Of a DNA stretch of 37,822 bases, positions 7,566 to 17,962 are shown one piece after another (the first letter of the stretch is position 1; every line of letters begins with the position of its first letter). The notes beneath the pieces are model-generated. The model searched no databases. It saw only the letters and a program-made list of their open reading frames with translations, and was not told the DNA's origin. A program made the position numbers and the translations under genes. Source of the stretch: JASLDZ01 sp964242895 (GTDB taxonomy: Bacteria > Pseudomonadota > Alphaproteobacteria > Caulobacterales > Caulobacteraceae); NCBI GenBank assembly GCA_964242895.1, contig CAXTBN010000026.1:1-37822 (forward strand), given 5' to 3'.

Positions 7566-8384
7566 TCACCGCGGCGGGACGAGCTTGATCTCGTACAGCC
7601 AGGGCCAGTTCTTGCCGGTGACGAACAGCCGGTCGCCCTGCGCGTCGTAGGCGATGCCGTTCAGCACGTCGGGTTCGCCGAACCTCCCCTCGCCGTGCGG
7701 CGCGCCCAGGAGATCGGTGAGGTCGACGGTGGCCGTCACGGCGCCCGTGGCCGGGTCGATCCGCACGATGCGGTCCGTCATCCACACGTTGGCGAGGATC
7801 GCGTCGCGGACCCACTCCAGCTCGTTGACGTTGGCGAGCGGCGCGCCGCGCTCGGTGACGCGGATGCGGCCGGTCTCCGCCAGGGTCGCGGGGTCGAGCA
7901 CGCGGATGTCCGGCGTGCCGTCGCTCATGTACAGGCGCCGGCCGTCGGTGGTCAGCGCCCAGCCCTCGCCGGGGTAGTGAAACTCGCCCCGCGGCTCGAA
8001 CGTCTTCAGGTCGTAGACGAAGCCGACCTGCCCGCGCCAGGTGAGCTGAAACAGCCGGTCGCCGAGGCTGACGATGCCCTCGCCGAAGTAGCGCGGATCG
8101 AGCGGACGCTCCTGCAGCACGCGCCCGGTCTCCAGCTCCTCGCGGCGGATGAAGCTGTGGCCCTCGTAGCCCGTGGACTCGAACAGCTGCCCGTCGCGGA
8201 AGAACAGGCCCTCGGTGAATGCGGTGGTGTCGTGCGGGTAGCGGTGCACGACGCGGTAGCCGTACGCGGCCGGCGCGACCAGCTGCGCGGCCGCCGAGGT
8301 AGGGCCGGGCCGGGGCTCGGCGGGAGGCGCCTGGCAGCCGGCCAGCGCTGCGGCGGCGAGGAGCAGGAGGAGCGGACGACGCAT
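7566..8384 (-). CDS. glutaminyl-peptide cyclotransferase, predicted lipoprotein
   Basis: Member of the plant/bacterial glutamine cyclotransferase family (PF05096 type, five-bladed beta-propeller). Family enzymes cyclise N-terminal glutamine to pyroglutamate. The 272-residue protein starts with a lipoprotein signal whose lipobox is LAGC, giving Cys17 as the lipidated residue. It then shows YPHDTTAFTEGLFF, LFESTGYEGHS, FGEGIV, GEGWALTTDGRRLYMSDGT, NELEWVRDAILANVWMTDRI, DVLNGIAYD and FVTGKNWPWLYEI, all family hallmarks. Start at the ATG at 8384; the frame remains open far upstream but lies antiparallel or out of phase with the cold-shock gene there. The lipobox predicts a periplasmic, membrane-anchored enzyme. 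The natural substrates are unknown. Confidence 0.9.
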   Translation of the reverse strand: MRRPLLLLLAAAALAGCQAPPAEPRPGPTSAAAQLVAPAAYGYRVVHRYPHDTTAFTEGLFFRDGQLFESTGYEGHSFIRREELETGRVLQERPLDPRYFGEGIVSLGDRLFQLTWRGQVGFVYDLKTFEPRGEFHYPGEGWALTTDGRRLYMSDGTPDIRVLDPATLAETGRIRVTERGAPLANVNELEWVRDAILANVWMTDRIVRIDPATGAVTATVDLTDLLGAPHGEGRFGEPDVLNGIAYDAQGDRLFVTGKNWPWLYEIKLVPPR

Positions 8385-8425
8385 CGGCGGGAACACAAGC
8401 CGCCCGCGCGGCGCGACGCAAGCGC

Positions 8426-9022
8426 TCAGGCGCCCGACCCGATCTCGGCCACCACCAGCCCCTTGGGTCCCTCGGCGAAGCTGACCATCACCGTGTCGCC
8501 GGGCGTCAGCTCCTCCAGGCCGCAGCGGCGCAGGGTCTCGATGTGGACGAAGATGTCGCCCGGCTCGTCGCAGCGGATCACGAAGCCGTAGCCCTTGGTG
8601 CGGTTGAACCACTTCACCGTGCACGGCCGCGGCGGGCCGACGGCCTGCAGCGCGGCCCCGTCCAGGCCGTCGCGCCGCGGACGTGCGCCGTCCCGGCTCC
8701 TTCCGTCGGGGCGCGAAGCGCCGTCGCGGGCGATGGCCACCGGCTTCAGGTCGGAGGCGTCCAGGTCGTGGATGTGGAGCACCTGCCAGCCCTTTGGCCG
8801 GCGCACGCAGTCGCACTCCACCCGCGCGCCCTCGGCGGCGGAGTCGAAGCCGCAGTCGCGCAGCGAGGTCACGTGGAGCAGGACGTCGCGCGTCTCGGTG
8901 AGGTCGGGCTCGTCGGGCACCACGAAGCCGTAGCCCTTGCCCGGATCGAACCACTTCACGCGCCCGCTTACGCGCACGGGCGCCTCCGACGCCTCGGCGT
9001 CCTCGCCCTCCGCCCCAGACAT
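8426..9022 (-). CDS. tandem cold-shock-domain RNA-binding protein
   Basis: The 198-residue protein has two cold-shock domains. CSD1, residues about 17-80, has VKWFDPGKGYGFV and the second RNA-binding motif DVLLHV. CSD2, residues about 130-196, has VKWFNRTKGYGFV and DIFVHI. They are joined by a charged, Arg/Asp-rich linker of about 45 residues, and an acidic tail of about 15 residues precedes CSD1. Such double-CSD proteins are known in alphaproteobacteria, for example Caulobacter CspC/CspD. They bind single-stranded RNA or DNA, and in Caulobacter act in stationary phase more than in cold. The ATG at 9022 has GAGGGG upstream. Both domains keep the aromatic nucleic-acid-binding residues, so neither looks degenerate. 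Confidence 0.92.
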   Translation of the reverse strand: MSGAEGEDAEASEAPVRVSGRVKWFDPGKGYGFVVPDEPDLTETRDVLLHVTSLRDCGFDSAAEGARVECDCVRRPKGWQVLHIHDLDASDLKPVAIARDGASRPDGRSRDGARPRRDGLDGAALQAVGPPRPCTVKWFNRTKGYGFVIRCDEPGDIFVHIETLRRCGLEELTPGDTVMVSFAEGPKGLVVAEIGSGA

Positions 9023-9141
9023 GCCTACCCCTCGGGCCGTCCATCACGGGAGCGGCCTCACAACCCCGCCGCATCTGTGCGGGATCGTGACAGGATTGCA
9101 AGACATGGGAACTCGCGCCGCTGCGAAAGGACGCAGGGCGG

Positions 9142-9216
9142 TGGCAGTCCCTAGGGGAGTCGAACCCCTCTCTTCAGAATGAAAATCTGATGTCCTAACC
9201 GATAGACGAAGGGACC
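9142..9216 (-). tRNA. tRNA-Glu (anticodon TTC)
   Basis: A 75-nt cloverleaf on the minus strand. The acceptor GGTCCCT pairs with AGGGACT (first pair a G-U wobble), followed by discriminator G and an encoded CCA. The anticodon stem TCAGA/TCTGA has loop TTTTCAT (anticodon TTC), and the T arm is GAGGGGTTCGACTCCCCT. A short hairpin CTGCG/CGCAG lies about 10 nt after the 3' end but has no T-run. Confidence 0.96.
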
Positions 9217-9233
9217 GCATCGGCGAGGCACGG

Positions 9234-9263
9234 CCTATATCCGACGCCCGCCGAAGCGCGCAA
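9234..9263 (-). promoter_or_regulatory. sigma70-like promoter of tRNA-Glu
   Basis: On the minus strand TTGCGC (9263-9258) is followed by 18 nt and TATAGG (9239-9234), ending 18 nt before the mature tRNA 5' end. The TATA is a rare AT-rich spot in this GC-rich DNA, which raises its weight. The site lies in the 80-bp gap after recJ. Confidence 0.6.
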
Positions 9264-9296
9264 GACCCCAAGCGCGGCCGCGTCGAGCCCTGCGGC

Positions 9297-11135
9297 TCAG
9301 GCCACCCGGCGCGGGTCGGACACGTCCTCGATCTCGAACTCCACGCCGTCGCGGCCCATCCAGTCGTCCGGACGCAGCCGGCCCGCGACGTCGAGGAGGC
9401 CGCCGGCGGCGAGCAGGGCGGCCCCCACCGGCGTCTCGGCCGCGCGCCACGCCACCGCGCGCAACCGACCGCCCTCGGCGCCCTGCAGCTCCACGCGGAC
9501 GTGGCCGCCGCGCACGGGGCGTACAGAGGCCACGCGCACGCCGGCCAGCACGAACATCGGCTCCGGATTGCCCGGTCCGAAGGGCTGCAGCGCCTGGAAG
9601 GCGGTCCACAGCTCGCGGTGGCAGGCGGCGGGCGCGAGCAGGCCGTCGACCTCCAGCGTGTCGGCCGCGGCGGCGGCGAGATGTTCGGGAGCGAGGCGGT
9701 CGCGCAGGAAAGCGCGCAACTCGTCGAGCCGCTCGGCGCGCACCGTCAGCCCCGCCGCCATGGCGTGGCCGCCGCCGGCGAGCAACAGGCCCGCCTCCCA
9801 CGCCGCTCCCACCGCCGCGCCCAGGTTCACGCCGGGCTGCGAGCGGCCGGAGCCCTTGCCTACGCCCGCAGCGTCCAAGCCGATCACCACGGCGGGGCGG
9901 CGGAAGCGCTCGCGCAGCCGCCCTGCCACGACGCCGACGACGCCCGGGTGCCAGTCGGGGCCGGCGAGCACGAGCACGGGCGCGTCGGGGTCGCGGGCGA
10001 GCTCGGCTTCGGCTTGGCGGACAGCGGCGTCCAGGGCCTGCGCCTCCACCTCACGGCGCTCGCCGTTGAGCGCGTCGAGCTCGGCGGCCAGGGCGCGCGC
10101 CTCGTCCGCGTCGTCGGTGGAGAGCAGGCGCAGGCCCAGGTCGGCGCGTCCGATCCGCCCGCCGGCGTTGATCCGTGGGCCGAGCAGGAAGCCGGCGTGG
10201 AAGGTGGAGGGCTCGCCCTTGGCGCCCGCCGCCTCCGCGAGAGCGGCCAGCCCCGGGTTCTCCCAGAGGCCCATGCGCTTGAGCCCCAGCGCGGTCAGGG
10301 CGCGGTTGAAGCCGGTCAGGCGCGTCACGTCGCACACGGCTCCCAGCGCCGCGAGGTCCAGCCAGCGGCGCAGGTCGGGCTCGGCGCGGCCCCCTTCCGA
10401 ACCGGGACCGAACAGCCCGCGGTCGCGGGCCTCGCGGTTCAGCGCCGCCAGCAGCACGAACACCACGCCCGCGGCGCACAGCACCCCCTGCCCCGAGCCG
10501 CAGCCGGGATGGTTGGGATTGACCAGGGCGGCGGCCACGGGCGCCTCGCCCGGCCGCATGAGGTGGTGGTCGACCACCACCACGGGCAGCGCCATGGCGG
10601 CGGCGGCCGCCAGCGCCGCGTGCGCCGCCGCGCCGCAGTCCACCGTGATCACCAGCTCGGCGCCGTCCGCCTTCAGGCGGGCGAACGCCGCGGCGCTCGG
10701 GCCGTAGCCCTCGGTCAGCCGATCGGGGACGTAGGCCTGGAGCTCGGCGCCCATGGCGCGGAACCAGCGCACCAGGAGCGCCCCGCTGGCCGCGCCGTCC
10801 ACGTCGTAGTCGGCGAACACCGCGCAGCGACGGCCGGCGGCCACCGCGTCCATGATCAGGGCGGCGGCGGCGTCCATGCCGAGGAAGCACGACGGATCGG
10901 GGAACAGGGCCTTGAGCGTCGGACGGAGGTAGTCGGGCGCGCCCGCCGCGTCGACGCCGCGTGAGGCCAGGGCGCGGGCGACGGGCTCGGACAGGTCGTG
11001 GCGGGCGCGGTGGTCGCGCACCAGGGCCGGGTCCGCGGGGCGCAGCCGCCAGGCGCGCCCGGTGAGCGAGCGCTCCACGTCGAGGAAGGCGGACGCCTCC
11101 TCGCGCACGAACTCATGTCCCGAGCCGTCGGCCAT
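9297..11135 (-). CDS. recJ: single-stranded-DNA-specific exonuclease RecJ
   Basis: 5'-3' single-strand DNA exonuclease acting in RecF-pathway recombination, mismatch repair and base excision repair. The 612-residue protein has the DHH phosphoesterase core: motif I FADYDVDG (D109, D111, D113), motif II VDCG (D166) and motif III VVDHH (D189-H191), then NPNHPG. A DHHA1 domain follows with GGGHAMAAG, and a C-terminal OB-like region contains ALQPFGPGNPEPMF. All metal ligands are present and length is normal (570-610). The ATG at 11135 follows mrcA by 84 bp on the same strand. Cytoplasmic. Confidence 0.95.
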   Translation of the reverse strand: MADGSGHEFVREEASAFLDVERSLTGRAWRLRPADPALVRDHRARHDLSEPVARALASRGVDAAGAPDYLRPTLKALFPDPSCFLGMDAAAALIMDAVAAGRRCAVFADYDVDGAASGALLVRWFRAMGAELQAYVPDRLTEGYGPSAAAFARLKADGAELVITVDCGAAAHAALAAAAAMALPVVVVDHHLMRPGEAPVAAALVNPNHPGCGSGQGVLCAAGVVFVLLAALNREARDRGLFGPGSEGGRAEPDLRRWLDLAALGAVCDVTRLTGFNRALTALGLKRMGLWENPGLAALAEAAGAKGEPSTFHAGFLLGPRINAGGRIGRADLGLRLLSTDDADEARALAAELDALNGERREVEAQALDAAVRQAEAELARDPDAPVLVLAGPDWHPGVVGVVAGRLRERFRRPAVVIGLDAAGVGKGSGRSQPGVNLGAAVGAAWEAGLLLAGGGHAMAAGLTVRAERLDELRAFLRDRLAPEHLAAAAADTLEVDGLLAPAACHRELWTAFQALQPFGPGNPEPMFVLAGVRVASVRPVRGGHVRVELQGAEGGRLRAVAWRAAETPVGAALLAAGGLLDVAGRLRPDDWMGRDGVEFEIEDVSDPRRVA

Positions 11136-11219
11136 GAACGGGCTGTACGCGCCCGGGCGAGTCGCGTCGCTGAGTCGATGCGCCGCGGCGTCCGCCGTTG
11201 TCGGAGGCCGCCGGCCGCC

Positions 11220-13640
<2,421 letters not shown>

Positions 13641-13727
13641 TCGAGGGAGCCGGGCGACGGCGGGTCGGCTCCGGGAGTGCGGGCTGTCCGGCGCGCCGTC
13701 AAGGCGACGCGAGCGCGCGCCCGGCGC

Positions 13728-14948
13728 TCAGCGTGCGGCGTAGCGCCTGGCGCCGGCAGCGAAGTAGTCGTCGATGGACTGCGCCACCTCGCCCATCATG
13801 CGCCGGCGGTGGTCCGCGTCGGCCAGGCCCTGGGCGTCCTCGGCGTTGGTGAGGAAGCCCATCTCCATCAGCACCGCCGGCACGTCGGGGGCGAACAGCA
13901 CCACGTAACCCGCGTCGCGGTGGCCGCGGTGCAGCAGGGGCGAGCCCCTTCCCACGCGGTCGAGCAACAGGTCGGCGAAGGCGGCGGACTGGTTGCGCGT
14001 CTCGCGCTGCGTCAGGTCGAGCAGGATCTGCTTCACCGTGGGGTCGCCGCCCGGCAGGTGCACGTCGATGAAGTAGGGGTCGCGCCCGAACACGCCCTTG
14101 GTCACCCGCCGCCCGCCCTGGTCCGACAGGGTGTAGGTGCTCACGCCGTGCAGGCCGGGCTCCGTCCCGGTGTCGGCGTGCAGGGAGAGGAACAGGTCGG
14201 CGTTGGCCCGTCGCGCGATGCGCACCCGGCCCTCCAGCGGCACGAACGCGTCCGTGTCGCGCGTCAGCACCACCTTGTAGCGGCCGGTGCGCTTCAGCGC
14301 GTCGCGCAGCGCCTTGGCCGCGGCGAGCGTCACGTCCTTCTCGCGCACGCCCGAGCCGCGCGATCCGGGGTCCTTGCCACCGTGGCCGGCGTCGATCACC
14401 ACCACCTTGGGTCCGTCGGCGGGCGCATCCGCGAGGGTGACGGGGTCCGGGCGAGCGCGGGGCCGGACGGCCGCCGCGGCCTCCTCGGGGGCGGCGGGGG
14501 TCGGGTCGCCCCGGCTCTCCACATCGAGCACGTAGCGGTACACGTCCACGCCGTCGGCCGGCGGCAGCAGGAAGCGGCGCGTCACCACGCCCGGCTGCGC
14601 CAGCTCCAGGCTGAGGCGCGCGCCGCCCAGGCCGTCGGACACGCTCCAGCGGCGGACCAGGCCGGTCCCCTCGCCGGCCATCCCGTCCGGCGCGGCGGCG
14701 TGCGCGAGGCTCAGGACCACCTCGCGTGCGGGGTCCGCGCCCGAGGCGACTTTGCCTGCAGTCTCGCGGTCGAGCTCCACGACCACGCGCGTGCGGTGGG
14801 CGTCGCCGCCGAGGCGCACCTTGAGCACGCCGCCGTCGGGGCCGACGCGCACGGCCGCCGCGGCGCCGGCCGTCGCCGTCAGGGCGCCCAGCAGCAGGGC
14901 CGCGCGGGCGATCCACCGCCGCCCTCCCCTCCGCACCGCCACGCGCAC
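13728..14948 (-). CDS. amiC: N-acetylmuramoyl-L-alanine amidase (AMIN + amidase_3)
   Basis: Zinc amidase that cuts the stem peptide from muramic acid during daughter-cell separation. The 406-residue protein has a signal peptide (cut near AGAAAA, about residue 32), an AMIN domain at roughly 35-140, a Pro/Ala-rich linker and an amidase_3 domain from about 178. The zinc ligands are H189 (IDAGHGGKDPG), E203 (VREKDVTL) and H257 (LSLHAD); the catalytic glutamate is E362 (LMEMGFLTN). A GTG start at 14948 gives a positively charged n-region before the hydrophobic core. It lies upstream of mrcA on the same strand. Activation by an EnvC-like factor is usual for the family; no such gene is here. Confidence 0.92.
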   Translation of the reverse strand: MRVAVRRGGRRWIARAALLLGALTATAGAAAAVRVGPDGGVLKVRLGGDAHRTRVVVELDRETAGKVASGADPAREVVLSLAHAAAPDGMAGEGTGLVRRWSVSDGLGGARLSLELAQPGVVTRRFLLPPADGVDVYRYVLDVESRGDPTPAAPEEAAAAVRPRARPDPVTLADAPADGPKVVVIDAGHGGKDPGSRGSGVREKDVTLAAAKALRDALKRTGRYKVVLTRDTDAFVPLEGRVRIARRANADLFLSLHADTGTEPGLHGVSTYTLSDQGGRRVTKGVFGRDPYFIDVHLPGGDPTVKQILLDLTQRETRNQSAAFADLLLDRVGRGSPLLHRGHRDAGYVVLFAPDVPAVLMEMGFLTNAEDAQGLADADHRRRMMGEVAQSIDDYFAAGARRYAAR

Positions 14949-15049
14949 CTCGTCCGCACTCCGCCCGTTGCGTCAGCCTAGGCGCGCGCGCGTCGACAAA
15001 CGCTTAACCTCGTCCGGTCGCCGCCCGTCGGGCGCCTCGGACGGCGGCG

Positions 15050-16480
15050 TCAGAACTGCGCCGTGATCTCCCGCCCGGCGCGGTCGATGACGATGGTCCA
15101 GCCCTCGGCCCGCAGCGCCTGGGCGAGTTGGGCGGTGGAGCCGATGGACTGGCCGTTGACCGACTTGACCACGTCGCCGGCGCGGAATCCCTGCCCCGCC
15201 GCGATCCCGTCCGCCTGGATCAGGGCCACACCGCGGCTGAACGGATCGAGGCCGTACTCGTCGGCGGCGGCGGGCGTGAGAGTCACCACCGTCGCGCCCG
15301 CCAGGGGCTGACGGCCGACGAGCGTGCGCTGGTCGCGCGGGCCGCCCGGGAGCGCGGCGAGCGTCACCGCGACCTCGCGCCGTCCGCCCCCGGCCGAGCG
15401 CACCGACAGGCGCGCCGTGTCCCCGGCGCGGTGCGTGGCGGCGGCATAATTGACGGCGCCCTCGTCGTTCACGGGCTGGCCGTCGGCCGACAGGATCAGG
15501 TCGCCCGCGTGAAGTCCCGCGCGCTCCGCCGGCGAGCCGGGATAGACGCTGGCCACCAGCACGCCCTCCGGCCGGTCGAGCCCCAGCGAGCGCGCGGTGT
15601 CGGCGTCCACGCCCTGCAGGCGTGCGCCGAGCCAGGGGCGCTCCACGCTGCGGCCGCCGCCGAGCGCCGTCTCCACCACGCGGCGCACCAGCGGCGCAGG
15701 GACGGCGAAGCCCACGCCGGCCGAAGAGCCCGAGCGCGACAGGATGAAGGTGTTCACCCCGATCAGGTTGCCCGCCATGTCCACCAGCGGGCCGCCCGAG
15801 TTGCCCGGGTTGATGGCCGCGTCCGTCTGGATGTAGCTCGAGAAGTCGTTGGCGTCGCCGCCCAGCCCCGTGCGCGATAGGGCGGAGACGATGCCGTTGG
15901 TCACCGTCTGCCCCACGCCGAAGGGGTCGCCGATGGCCAGCACGAGGTCGCCCACCTCGATCCCGCCCGTCGGCCCCGCGGCCGCCGCGATCGGCAGCAC
16001 GGGCAGCTTCTCGCCGCCCGCATCGATCTTGAGGATGGCGATGTCGGAGCGGCTGTCGGCCAGGAGCACCTTGGCCGGGAACTCACGGCGGTCCGCGAGG
16101 CTGACGGTGATCTCCTGCCCGCCCTCGATCACGTGGTTGTTGGTCACGATCACGCCGTCGGCGCGTACGATGGCGCCCGAGCCGAGGGAGCCCTGCACCT
16201 GCTCGCGCGGCGCGCCCATGCCGCCGAAGAAGGCGAAGAAGGGGTCCACCTGCGTGCGCACCACGCGCTTGGACGAGATGTTCACCACCGCCGGCGCGGC
16301 GCGACGGACCACGGGCGCGAAGCCCATCTTCATGGTCGCCGCGTCGGCCGGCAGCACGCGGTTGGGCGCCGTCAGCCCGGCGTTGGGCCCCTTGGGCGGG
16401 AGCTGGGCCGCGGCGCGCTCCGGCCCGGAGCAGGCGGCGGCCAGCGCCAGGAGCGGGAGGAGGACGGCGGAACGGCGCAT
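15050..16480 (-). CDS. HtrA/DegP-DegQ family serine protease with lipobox
   Basis: Periplasmic quality-control protease. The 476-residue protein has the trypsin-like triad H116 (VTNNHVIE), D146 (SRSDIAIL) and S228 (INPGNSGGPL), then PDZ1 (about 285-375, GSPAERAGLHAGDLI) and a shorter PDZ2-like part to the C-terminus (GFRAGDVVKSVNG). The N-terminus is a lipoprotein signal: LAAAC with Cys17 followed by Ser18, which predicts outer-membrane anchoring, whereas classical DegP and DegQ are soluble. I recall a protease of this kind often directly after rplQ in alphaproteobacteria; here two genes intervene. Start at the ATG at 16480. Confidence 0.92.
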   Translation of the reverse strand: MRRSAVLLPLLALAAACSGPERAAAQLPPKGPNAGLTAPNRVLPADAATMKMGFAPVVRRAAPAVVNISSKRVVRTQVDPFFAFFGGMGAPREQVQGSLGSGAIVRADGVIVTNNHVIEGGQEITVSLADRREFPAKVLLADSRSDIAILKIDAGGEKLPVLPIAAAAGPTGGIEVGDLVLAIGDPFGVGQTVTNGIVSALSRTGLGGDANDFSSYIQTDAAINPGNSGGPLVDMAGNLIGVNTFILSRSGSSAGVGFAVPAPLVRRVVETALGGGRSVERPWLGARLQGVDADTARSLGLDRPEGVLVASVYPGSPAERAGLHAGDLILSADGQPVNDEGAVNYAAATHRAGDTARLSVRSAGGGRREVAVTLAALPGGPRDQRTLVGRQPLAGATVVTLTPAAADEYGLDPFSRGVALIQADGIAAGQGFRAGDVVKSVNGQSIGSTAQLAQALRAEGWTIVIDRAGREITAQF

Positions 16481-16538
16481 GGCTCTCGGCGGCGGTGACG
16501 GGACGGCGCCCTCCGCATGCCGTGCGGAGCGGGCGCGA

Positions 16539-17861
16539 TTATGGCGCGGCGACCGCGTCCGGCGGGGCCGCCGCCGTGTCCAGGCGCGGGATCAGTATGG
16601 CGATCACCAGGGCGACCACGTAGAGCGCGCCCGCCACGTAGATGGCCGCCCCCGGCATGTTGCGTCCGCCGCTGATGGACCAGGCGAAGACGCTGGTGAA
16701 GAACACCGGCCCCACCAGCCCCGCCATGGCCATGAGCCCCGAGTTGGCGCCCTGCAGCCGCCCCTGCCGGTCGCGCGGGATCCGCCGCGTCATCACGCCC
16801 TGCACGCCCGGCATGATCAGCCCCGCCATGGCCCCGAAGGGTACGCCGCACCAGTACATCCACGGCTGCGAGGCCGAGCCGTAGATCAGGAAGGCGAGCG
16901 CGCCGCAGACCAGCCCGGTGTAGATGGCGTTGCGCCCGCCGAAGCGGGCCACGAACGGCCGGATCACGCCGGCCTGCACGACGATCGAGCCCACCCCGGT
17001 CACCACCAGCGACAGGCCGACCAGGTCCGGCCCCCAGTGGTAGCGGTAGCCCACGTAGAGCACGAACGACGAGATGAAGACCTGCTGCGCCACATAGAGC
17101 AGGCTCAGGATCACCGCGAACGGCGGCAGCGAGGGGTGGCTGCGGTAGATGCCGATGCTGGTGAACGGGTTGGCGCTCTTCAGCCGGAACGGGGCCCGGC
17201 GCTCGCGCGGCAGCGACTCGGGCAGGACGAAGAAGCCGTACAGCCAGTTGGTCAGCGACAGGCACGCCGCCCCCCAGAACGGCGCCCGCGGGCCGAAGTG
17301 CGCCAGGAGCCCTCCCAGCCCCGGCCCGATGATGAAGCCCGCGCCGAACGCGATGCCCATGACGCCGAACGCGGCCGCCCGCTTGGCGTCGGACGGCTCG
17401 TCCACGTTGATGTCGGCGATGTAGGCGTTGGCGGTGGAGAAGGAGGCCGCCGTCATCCCGCTGATCAGCCGCCCCACGAACAGCCAGATCAGGCTGGGCG
17501 CCAGGGCCATGAACACGAAGTCGCAGCCCAGGCCGAAGATGGAGATCAGCAGCACCGGCCGTCGCCCGAAGCGGTCGGACAGGGCGCCCTGGATCGGCGA
17601 GCAGACGAACTGCATCAGGGCGAAGGCCGCGCCGAACAGGCCGTAGATCTGCGCGCCCCGCGCCTCGTCGCCGACGAAGTGGACCACCAGCGGCGGCAGC
17701 ACCGGGATGATCACGCCGAAGGACATGATGTCGATCAGGGCGGTGGCGAAGATGAACCCCACCGCCGCCCGCCGACCCCGGGCCGGCGTGGTCGTGCCGA
17801 GCGACACGGGCGCGGCCGCCGTCGCGGGATCGACCGGCTCGGCGACGGGCTCGATGGACAT
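16539..17861 (-). CDS. MFS transporter of the TCR/Tet (TetA-like) drug:H+ antiporter family
   Basis: Inner-membrane transporter of 440 residues with about 12 predicted helices. A cytoplasmic N-terminal tail of about 32 residues precedes TM1 (GFIFATALIDIMSFGVIIPV), whose D and FG.I.P pattern is typical of TetA-like proteins. MFS motif A is GALSDRFGRRPVLL (residues 92-105) between TM2 and TM3. GFIIGPGLGGLLA in TM5 matches the antiporter motif C. No resistance operator or TetR-type regulator lies beside it, so tetracycline export cannot be claimed; chromosomal homologues are common and mostly uncharacterised. It sits 58 bp upstream of the HtrA gene on the same strand. Confidence 0.88.
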   Translation of the reverse strand: MSIEPVAEPVDPATAAAPVSLGTTTPARGRRAAVGFIFATALIDIMSFGVIIPVLPPLVVHFVGDEARGAQIYGLFGAAFALMQFVCSPIQGALSDRFGRRPVLLISIFGLGCDFVFMALAPSLIWLFVGRLISGMTAASFSTANAYIADINVDEPSDAKRAAAFGVMGIAFGAGFIIGPGLGGLLAHFGPRAPFWGAACLSLTNWLYGFFVLPESLPRERRAPFRLKSANPFTSIGIYRSHPSLPPFAVILSLLYVAQQVFISSFVLYVGYRYHWGPDLVGLSLVVTGVGSIVVQAGVIRPFVARFGGRNAIYTGLVCGALAFLIYGSASQPWMYWCGVPFGAMAGLIMPGVQGVMTRRIPRDRQGRLQGANSGLMAMAGLVGPVFFTSVFAWSISGGRNMPGAAIYVAGALYVVALVIAILIPRLDTAAAPPDAVAAP

Positions 17862-17962
17862 GGCTCAGCTCTCCGAGCCCAGGTCCTACGCCGCGCCGTG
17901 CCGGAACGCCAAGCGGCAGGCCGTCGCGTGCGTCTGGGTCCGGCCGCGGCGCCCGGACCCGC

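Noticed and set aside
9501..10964. Plus-strand open frame of 487 codons opposite recJ
   Set aside because: Antisense to all RecJ catalytic motifs; His/Gly/Arg-rich shadow with no domain.
14990..15015. CtrA binding site near GCTTAACC upstream of the amidase gene
   Set aside because: Only one half-site (TTAACC); the second TTAA at the required 7-nt spacing is absent.
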